A stretch of 64,000 nt of DNA from Anthonomus grandis grandis (taxonomy: Eukaryota > Arthropoda > Insecta > Coleoptera > Curculionidae), in assembly GCF_022605725.1 (NCBI RefSeq), contig NC_065561.1:20932256-20996255 (forward strand), given 5' to 3'. The position numbers and the translations under genes are program-made. A model generated the notes under the pieces. The model was not told the DNA's origin and did no database searches. It saw nothing but the letters and a program-made list of their open reading frames with translations. Shown here in pieces: positions 56,632 through 64,000 of this stretch. How positions within the stretch are numbered: the stretch's first letter is position 1; each line of letters opens with the position of its first letter.

Positions 56632-59441
56632 CTATCTGGCATCCGCGGCGCATCTGAACCCCAAATTCCCTGCCGAACTGTCTTTCGTGTTCGTCGATCG
56701 CGCTGCGCACCGATACCTCCAGCAATACGATTCGTGACACAAGAAGGATCCTCCTTTTTTCACCTTAGAGTTCTAAATCAAAGTAATCACTCACATATGT
56801 GAACACCTAATTTTTTCTAAATAGTTTCAATTATGATTTACCTCTGGATCTGTCTGCCAACCATCCTGTACCCATTCCCAAACGTTCCCGGCCATATTAT
56901 GCAGTCCAAACTTATTCGGAGGAAACTCATCGACCGGACATGTAAACAAATAACCGTCTTCGGCCGTATTCACTTTCGGAAAATCCCCTTGCCATATGTT
57001 GGCCCTGAAACAACCAAATGCACCGAATCCACCAATACCAGACTATGTTTTTTTACCAATGTTGGCCTTTGGGATTTAATTTGTTTCCCCAAGGATACAA
57101 TTTTTGTTTCAGGCCACCGCGGCATGCCATTTCCCACTCCGATTCTGTCGGTAACCTTTTGCCAAAATGTCGACAATACGCCACTGCATCGTTCCAGGAC
57201 ACATGGGTCACCGGATGGGTCATTCTGTCTAAAAAAAAATAATTAGTGGACAAATGGCTCCATATTGGTCTGAATAACAGAGAGAGCTATAGAGCATAAG
57301 TGTCTTCAATATTGTTGAAGATTGCAAAGAATAGTGAAAGTTACATAGTACATGGAGAGGAACCAAATCATTAGTTGGGTTATAATAGTTATCAGCCTAT
57401 AAGGTTTATAACAAATAATTACATACATTTGGATATCAAGAAATTTTGGAAATTTATACAATGAGAAAGAAACACATCTAGAATCCCTACAGTAAAGATT
57501 GTTCTTTTGCATATTTCTTTGGAAATCTACTATTGCTGATTTCAGTCATCTTAAAATGTTCTAACTAAATCATATTGAAGTATTATCATCATTAAAGAAA
57601 ACTAAAAAATAAGGAGACTGCAGGGTTTGACAATGTTTCTTCTATAAACATTTTTTAATTTGTCTACGGAGAGAAAGAAATTTGATGGAGAATTATCGCT
57701 CAATCTCCATTTTGTCCAACTTTTCTACTAAAGTCTTTGATACCTGCATTCACCGAATTAAACATCATATTTTATCCTATCAGATCAACGGACCCTCTAG
57801 CTTAAACCCTGAAAATGAATATAATAAATTACTTTAACTGAATGGAAAAACCCTGTTTCACCTTCCTGGAACAGTTGGAATAAGAAAAACTTCAGCAATC
57901 TGTAAATTAAATGGAGATGACTTTAGATGCCTGGAAAAATCTTGTGGTACCTTTTGGAAATAAATTAAAGGAAAGCTTTCGGAGTCTGAAAAAGTACTGC
58001 ATGGCAAATAAGAAAAATTTAACTTTAGTGACCTGGATATAACTAAAAATTACTTAGAAGCCTGAAAGAATGAACACTTTGACTACCTGGAAAAGACTTT
58101 TCTTTCACCCACTGAAGAAAATTAATAAATAAGAGTTCTACTGTCTGGAACATTTTTTCTAATACCCTGAAAATCTAGACAGTCACTTAACATCATTGCT
58201 GCAAAACGCATATTATGAGGCTATAAATTGCAAATAGCAACTTGATGTAATTCTACAGATTTTGCTAAAACCTTTGATAAGTTGGACTAGTCGAGTTTTT
58301 CATTTCCTTCTTATTAAATATATAGACTGCAATTTATGTAGTTCACTATAAGTTCAAATGATCTACGTAAGTGGTGCCCCCCAGGTATGCAATCCTGCTC
58401 CATTTTTATTAATGACATATTTCTATGAGTCGGCTTTTCTATTGTTTGACTTAAAGGTTTTTCATCTCGTTAAGAATTTATGAAATCTTGATAGATGATC
58501 TGAAGTTAACAGACTTCCACTTAACCTTGAAGAGTCTGAAATTTTCAGTTAAGGTTTGATGTTGATCTATTTGGCATGACTTCAGTTCATCAGAGTTCTC
58601 TTAGATAGTATTAGATTGTGAGTTATCGAAGCATGTAATGTTCTACTTACTATTAGTTTTATATTGTACCAGTTTGGTCTTGCAATTTACCACATTACTT
58701 GAAACAATATTTTAATAATTGTCTTATTATTGGGATTAGTTTCCTGTTGAACAAAAAACCATGAAATATTAATTGTTTTTTAATTGAATTTTCTAAGGAG
58801 CATCTGTTTGCTTGGAAACATATGTGGATGAAATGAGTTTCCATAATAATTGTATAATTTCAATAACCTTAACATGAACATGCTACTACTACTACTAGTA
58901 CGATACCTTCGATAGTAGAACCTGGCCCTTCCGGATGTTTCCATGTGACTCCGTTCAATTTTATCCACCAAGGGGCCTGACTAGCCCTTATGTCCTGATA
59001 CAAGTCCCTCTGACCCTCGGGCAGAGCCATTTCAAATACGAAACTATCCCCAAATGTTTCCGCTTCAGTTTTGTAACCCGTTTCCCTAACAAAGTCATAA
59101 AAGTCTCGGTTGGAAACCTCGTAAGTGTCCAAATAGAAATCTTGTTCGATGGTGACATTGCGAGCGGGTCCTTCAAAATCTCCCTTGAAAATCGGTTTGT
59201 TGGTGCCCATTTCAAAGGTGCCCTTCCTGATTAATTGCATGTTAGAGTGGCTCAGTTTCGATTGGTGTGGTGAGTTTGAATTTACATCTTTGGAATACTT
59301 ATTGTTGGGTTTGATTTCGTTTTCCTGTGTACTACTGCATTCCTCTGCTCTGTTTAGGCCGCAACCGCAGTCCGACAGGGAGAGGATAAACAAGTTGAAA
59401 AGGTAAAATAATTTGTAAGTAAATATAATATTAAAGTACAT
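56632..59441 (-). CDS. SUMF1: SUMF1, formylglycine-generating enzyme
   Basis: Four exons join to 336 aa: 59441-58907, 57228-57057, 57004-56842, 56772-56632. The protein starts with a hydrophobic signal peptide (FTYKLFYLFNLFILSLS), in keeping with the ER lumen. The FGE-sulfatase domain starts near residue 50 (MQLIRKGTFEMGTN) and includes DFYLDTYEVSNRDFYDFV, PVTHVSWNDAVAYCRHFGKR, LPTESEWEMACRGG and NPKGQHWANIWQGDFP. The active-site pair C302 and C307 in FLCHESYCWRYRC is intact, matching human Cys336 and Cys341. The enzyme oxidises the Cys of the CxPxR motif of nascent sulfatases to formylglycine. Introns 2 and 3 are 52 and 69 bp; intron 1 is 1.7 kb with LINE debris. Upstream lies a CLEAR-type palindrome. 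The open frame extends further upstream of this ATG, but that part is not signal-like. Confidence 0.94.
57610..58740 (+). mobile_element. LINE remnants in SUMF1 intron 1
   Basis: MENYRSISILSNFSTKVFDT (about 57682) is the first motif block of a LINE reverse transcriptase. VSGAPQVCNPAPFLL (about 58370) is a decayed GAPQGSNLAPxLF block. Between them, 57800-58160, lies a low-complexity stretch rich in CCTGGAAAA words every 40-70 bases. No intact frame remains. Confidence 0.6.
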
Positions 59442-59870
59442 TTTAACCACTAAGATAATAGAATGGAACGACTGACTATAGCAGCCATAAAACACGAGTT
59501 TATAAGTATAATATACAAATACAAAACACAAAATTTGTGTAATATAATATAACCTATATTTAATATAGGTTAGGTAGGTAGGTATGGGATTCCATCGCAG
59601 TGTGAGAGAGACAGAACATGTGAAGGATGGAGCTAATTTGGGCAAATTATTATTGCTCCTCATAGACATTTAAAAAATAAAAGATATTTAGGAAGTTATA
59701 TTAAAATAATGATTAAATTTAATAAAAATTAGTTTGTATTAAATTTAATCTATAATGCATTTCACAATATTCTGAAAAATGAATATTAACGGACGCCCCC
59801 CCGTATTTGACATGTATTCAAGATGGCCGCCATGATCGCGCCAATCAAATGCGTTTGATTTATTAGGACG

Positions 59871-59880
59871 GTCACGTGAC
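59871..59880. promoter_or_regulatory. CLEAR-type E-box upstream of SUMF1
   Basis: GTCACGTGAC is an exact match to the CLEAR consensus bound by TFEB/Mitf factors, which coordinate lysosomal genes. It sits 430 bp upstream of the SUMF1 ATG. A nearby AAGATGGCCGCCAT (59820-59833) resembles a YY1-type promoter element. Regulation of SUMF1 through this site is inferred. Confidence 0.6.
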
Positions 59881-60424
59881 CCGCTCCTTAATATATACGA
59901 GGGTCAGTCTAAGAGTATTAAAGTTTTTTTACTACCAACCACAATATATATAAATTGGTTTACTAATAATCTTAAAGACATGAGGGGACATTAAAAAGAA
60001 AAAAATATTAGCGCCTCTTATAAACAATTTGAAAAAAAAAGCATAGAAACTTTCAAAATGTCGTCGGGGTTGTTATTTCAAACCCCGTATTTTTTCTCAA
60101 TTTCTTTAATTAGTGGACTGTATATTTTACTAAAATTCTATCTTTCATGGCTGCGGCTGAGTCTAGGAATTTATGTAAACCTTAGTGTGGTGCGACTCTT
60201 GATTTTGCACAAACAAGATTTACTAATAATACCTCACCACGTTGATTTATTGACCTCAAATATACACATTCACCAATTGAACTTTTACTTGCGTTGCAGA
60301 AATGATGAACTTCTATATGAATTGGATATCTTGGTTCGAAAACCATGTATTAGATCCCATTTAAAGGATCCAGTACAAATAGTGGTTGTGTTTGTGGCAC
60401 CTATTCAGGAAAAAGTGTTTTAAA

Positions 60425-60500
60425 CATTGCGAAGGCCAAATATACGCTTTTCGCTGATGACACCACAATATATTCTAAAAAACTACGAATATTCTGATTG
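60425..60500 (+). mobile_element. LINE palm fragment
   Basis: NIAKAKYTLFADDTTIYSKK, read from about 60424, is the catalytic FADD region of a LINE reverse transcriptase. The 121-codon frame just before it (60058-60423) has no match I recognise and may be the decayed upstream part, so I do not call it a gene. Confidence 0.55.
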
Positions 60501-60804
60501 AAAATCCTTGCTACAGCATTAAATATATTAACTTACCTTTAAGTTTCATTTAAAATGGAAATGTAATTCTTAAAGCAAGCAATGTCTTATTTCAAATTTG
60601 TATTGTTTCGATTTTATTTTCATCGACTATAACAAAACTTTTTTGTCTATACTGCATAGCTATGTTCAATTTAAAAAAAAAAACACAATAGGTAATTTTA
60701 CACACATATATTTAATAAATCACATTTTTTATTTAGTTTGTTTCCACCACTAATTTATAAATAAGAATAAATACCTATAAATCTAAATACATTTTTGTAA
60801 GCTG

Positions 60805-62127
60805 TCATAAGGGCAGAAACGCAACCCCTTTCACAATTGTCCCAAACATATCATAGAAAAACAATTTCGGAGGTTCTCCCAACAGGCCGCTTCGTTTATA
60901 ATCTACTAATTCATCACTCATATAACTGCATACAATACTAGACCGCTCCTTACTACCAAAGTTCTTATATGAGATTCGTATGTTATACAAATTATATAAT
61001 TTCATTGTAACCGGATATCTTAGCGGTATGAACATGTCGGAGTTGTATGGAAACGAACCGTTCAATATTGTAGGTTTTACGATGTTTTCATCCGAGCCTA
61101 GTTCACAAAACCTTATAATAACTTGCCCCTTATATTCCTCAGAATAATCATCGAAAGTCCCGTTCATTTCAGTGCAAAGAAACAAACCGGTCACAACTAG
61201 ATCGCAATTCGCCGATAAACCCGAAATAAACTCTTCGTTATTATGTAAATCTATTCTACGAGCAATTTTGTAAACTTTTCGTACTTTGCAAATGGCTGGC
61301 AAAACTTTGGTATTATGAACTATTAAGTCTTGTTTCTCATCTAAAATAGAGTCACTGCTCAGGTACATTAAGGTTTTATGAATGCAATCGTCAACGCAGT
61401 CGCACATGATCAACGTATCGTTACAATATTCACAAGTTACATCGAATAACCATCGTTTGTTAATATGTTTTAAAAGATTTTCCTGTTTAAGAATTTGTAC
61501 CAGGGTCTCTGGATTAGCGGCGAGGTCTCTGCATTCACATTCAACCAAAGCCCAATTAAGAATTTTGCATACGAGATCACTTTTTGTTATTAAAAGATCC
61601 TCGTTCAATATAGATCTTAACGTGGACGGTTTCATGTGATAATCGCCCTCCATAACACTTCCCACAGCTTGAATTATATCACGCATGTAAGCCACCTTCA
61701 TATTATTCAAATTGTATAGCTCCGAGTATTCAAAACTCAAAACCAACGTGCTTAACGTAACGTTTTGCTTAACATAATTTAAACATATTTCAACTAGATC
61801 GTTAATGAAATATTTTTGAGCAACGTAAAATACTGACCAGGCATTTGAGATTGAACTAAAACTAATACTCTCCGTGTAAATGTATTCTAGCATCTGTGTG
61901 AATTCTTCGATTTTGACATCCTCCACGTGGACCTCGTCGGTAGCGAGGTCTCCGAAGAGCATTTTTTCGAAAACGGGACTGCAACAGGCCAAAACCAGTT
62001 TGTGCGCCTTGATTTCTTTATCTTCGATCCGGAATATGCAGTCGACGAATTTTTGATTGCGAAAGAACACGAGGAGACGCTCTTGTCTGGTATTGGTAGG
62101 ACCGAGAAACTCTCTAAAAGGGTCCAT
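60805..62127 (-). CDS. BTB/BACK-domain protein, 440 aa
   Basis: A single coding exon. The ATG at 62127 follows directly after a TTTGTTTCAG acceptor, so the upstream exon is 5' UTR. Residues about 15-110 are a BTB/POZ domain (FVDCIFRIEDKEIKAHKLVL, SPVFEKMLFGDL, EFTQMLEYIYTESI). The BACK domain runs from about 130 to 225 (CLNYVKQNVTLSTLVLSFEY, ILNWALVECECRDL). The C-terminal 150 residues look like the beta-sandwich PHR-type domain of the BTBD1/2/3/6 group (GLFLCTEMNGTFDDYSEEYK, RYPVTMKLYNLYNIRISY). Relatives are substrate adaptors for Cullin-3 ubiquitin ligases; that role is inferred. The exact orthologue is uncertain, and the Cys-rich CEYCNDTLIMCDCVDDC insert near 235 is unusual. Confidence 0.85.
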   Translation of the reverse strand: MDPFREFLGPTNTRQERLLVFFRNQKFVDCIFRIEDKEIKAHKLVLACCSPVFEKMLFGDLATDEVHVEDVKIEEFTQMLEYIYTESISFSSISNAWSVFYVAQKYFINDLVEICLNYVKQNVTLSTLVLSFEYSELYNLNNMKVAYMRDIIQAVGSVMEGDYHMKPSTLRSILNEDLLITKSDLVCKILNWALVECECRDLAANPETLVQILKQENLLKHINKRWLFDVTCEYCNDTLIMCDCVDDCIHKTLMYLSSDSILDEKQDLIVHNTKVLPAICKVRKVYKIARRIDLHNNEEFISGLSANCDLVVTGLFLCTEMNGTFDDYSEEYKGQVIIRFCELGSDENIVKPTILNGSFPYNSDMFIPLRYPVTMKLYNLYNIRISYKNFGSKERSSIVCSYMSDELVDYKRSGLLGEPPKLFFYDMFGTIVKGVAFLPL

Positions 62128-62429
62128 CTGAAACAAAAAACGATATTCTGAAAACCTGTCTGATTTATGGTCTTCTTTAAGGTGAAGTAGAAAACGTCTT
62201 CAGTTTAATTTATCTTTAAATAATTATAAGGGTCAACATCCGATGATTTCTAAAGATATGACTTACATGATTGACCCTGGGTTAACGAACTCTGTAGTTT
62301 TAGTTTGAGGATGAGGGTTTTAATCATTTGCTGAAAAATCTGTTTGCAACAAGGTGTTACAAAAACTGGGTAATTATTTCGTTTTAAGTTTTACCACCTT
62401 GTAATGTAAATAGGGTAAATTTTAATTTT

Positions 62430-62870
62430 ATTCCAGGCATTCGGACATTTCCAAATTCTTTTCAATATAAGAGCCGACACAGATATCTCTATTTCATTCA
62501 TTTTCCAAGATATTAATAAGATAGCCTTATTCCAGGGATTTAGGTGTCTCCAAATTACCCCCAAATCCCTATAAGTGGAGTAAATTTTATTATTATTCCA
62601 CGCATTCGGATGCTCTCGAATTCTCTATTATTTCTAAGTACCTTTAAGTAAAATCAAATTTCACTTTATTCTAGGCGTTATAATTTTCTAGTTTCTCCAC
62701 TGAATTTTGTATAGGAATGTCTACTAAGCAAAGACCAATGTGTCCAGGATGTTTATAAATTACTCTCGAGTGCCTTTAAGTAAAATTAAATTTAAGTCTA
62801 TTCCAGGCATTTGGGTGGTTACATATTACTCTATAAATTATTCACACAAGTGCCTTTAAGTAACATTCGC
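62430..62870. repeat. Decayed minisatellite upstream of the BTB gene
   Basis: The word (A/G)T(A/G)CCTTTAAGTAAAAT recurs near 62638, 62768 and 62850, and TTATTCCAGGCATT(T/C)GG recurs near 62432, 62528, 62601 and 62800. This gives irregular units of about 60-130 bases. It probably lies in the 5' intron of the BTB gene. Confidence 0.55.
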
Positions 62871-63180
62871 TTGTGCTTCGCGGTACATTTTCAATGGTAT
62901 ATAACAAAATACATATATGTACATACCTTAACCAAGAGGATATCTAGAATTCTACACTATACGCTTTACAATAAAGAGCAAATTTTTTCAGAGACCCCTT
63001 TAAAAAATAAACTTATACTATATTCTCTATTTAAACAAAAAAAAACAAAAGAGCATAAAAAACCACCTGTGTAAGCATTTCGCGGTAAAATTATATATGT
63101 AAAAACGTTATTTTTAACGACACCAATGTAAATAAAGACTGACGCATATTTTTATATAACAGAAATACTAAAACTCACCT

Positions 63181-63250
63181 CTTTATCACAGGCACAACAC
63201 CGAACTCGCTTTCAAATCGTTATTAAACAACACTGGATGGTTTATTTCTA
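63181..63250 (-). other. Possible 5' UTR exon of the BTB gene
   Basis: The minus strand reads AAAGAG then GTGAGTTTT at 63180, a good splice donor. It could join to the acceptor at 62128, leaving a 1-kb intron. The upper limit is unknown. Sequence from about 63250 to the window end shows no gene. Confidence 0.35.
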
Positions 63251-64000
63251 TGATGGAGCGTCCGCGTATGATCGACTATTATTCAGTTATTCAGGTCTGT
63301 GTTGTTGTCATACATCATCATGATCAGGTTTTTATCCTTGAACTGGACTACGCCGTGCCAAAGCCAAGGTCGAATCTAACCGTTGTTTGGTCGAATTGAA
63401 TATAAAATCCTTCCCGAGCCTCATCTCATCTGCTGCTTTTTACCCGATCTAATAATACGGATCTGTAACTTTTTTTTTATGCTATTTTGGCAACGGTACT
63501 TCAGATATGTCACTCCTGAAAATAATGGATTCTATAAATACTCGAATTTATATAAATAATTAAAAGTTAATTATAGATTAGATAAGAAGCACATCAAAGA
63601 TATTCGGCACCAATATATATAATAATTGAATATTGATGGCAAGGTAATGAGTTGAGCCGTGACGTTTTTTATATTTATTGAACGGTTGAACGCACGACTT
63701 ACCATTTATTACTAAAAATAACGTTTTTATTGAATTTTAAATGGCATTTTATTATAACATTATAGGAGGTCAATTACTAACACTTATTATGAGGTTTTCA
63801 TGATTTGTTTCAGTTATACAGGGTAGTACTCTAAAAATTAGTACCCGTTTTATGCACTATCTAACCTTACACAGTTTAAGCGAATATTAATGGCGAAATA
63901 AATTTTTCATCTAATTTCAAATTTTCCAAATTTTCAAAGTGCTCTCAATCCCTTAGTTCTGCTCGTATCTTGGTATAACCTGGTATTTTCTTAAGGTACG

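Noticed and set aside
56833..57253. Plus-strand open frames opposite SUMF1 exons 2 and 3
   Set aside because: They are antisense shadows of a clearly conserved enzyme sequence.
60058..60423. 121-codon frame upstream of the BTB gene on the plus strand
   Set aside because: No domain is recognised, and it runs directly into a LINE FADDTT fragment. It is more likely decayed transposon sequence than a gene.

Overview
This is a eukaryotic, AT-rich window from an insect genome. Genes are split by GT-AG introns, one core promoter has an arthropod TCAGT initiator, and introns are full of Jockey/CR1-type LINEs, hAT, Tc1/mariner, piggyBac and P-like DNA transposons and satellite arrays. A beetle is my best guess, but I cannot prove the order from sequence alone. 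I see no prokaryotic feature, CRISPR array or tRNA.

Eight host genes can be assembled, most to a full reading frame with matching intron phases: (1) an unrecognised 574-aa protein with a protein phosphatase 1 docking motif (1895-5539, minus); (2) AIMP3/EEF1E1, divergent from it (6189-9140, plus); (3) TM9SF2 (10105-20847, minus); (4) a secreted Ala/Ser/Gly-rich 797-aa modular protein in which all 13 introns are phase 1 (26494-31202, plus); (5) TAF6 (36246-44114, minus), divergent from (6) the TraB-domain protein TRABD (44691-50835, plus); (7) SUMF1, the formylglycine-generating enzyme (56632-59441, minus); (8) a BTB/BACK protein (60805-62127, minus). Apart from the two divergent pairs the genes act in unrelated housekeeping pathways: tRNA-synthetase complex, endomembrane sorting, TFIID/SAGA, mitochondrial or ER outer surface, lysosomal sulfatase maturation.

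Between and inside these genes lie mobile DNA and repeats. TM9SF2 intron 3 holds a nested stack: a LINE whose endonuclease region was hit by a hAT element (exact 8-bp target duplication) and by a short Tc1 element (TA duplication), followed by a second LINE. TAF6 intron 5 holds a 3.4-kb P-like transposon with about 36-bp terminal inverted repeats and a 7-bp duplication. A 26-bp miniature relic sits inside it with the same tips and its own 7-bp duplication. TRABD intron 4 holds two LINEs, the second ending about 11 bp before the next exon. A piggyBac relic lies at 21.3-23.7 kb and a Tc1 element with doubled repeats at each end at 54.1-55.5 kb.

Tandem repeats of near-nucleosomal length recur as unrelated families: about 170 bp (1.2 kb), 167 bp (25.8 kb), 180 bp (29 kb, within an intron) and a 14.5-copy 174-bp satellite with partial dimeric higher-order structure (33.4-35.9 kb). 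Most remaining open frames are shadows, satellite frames or transposon debris.
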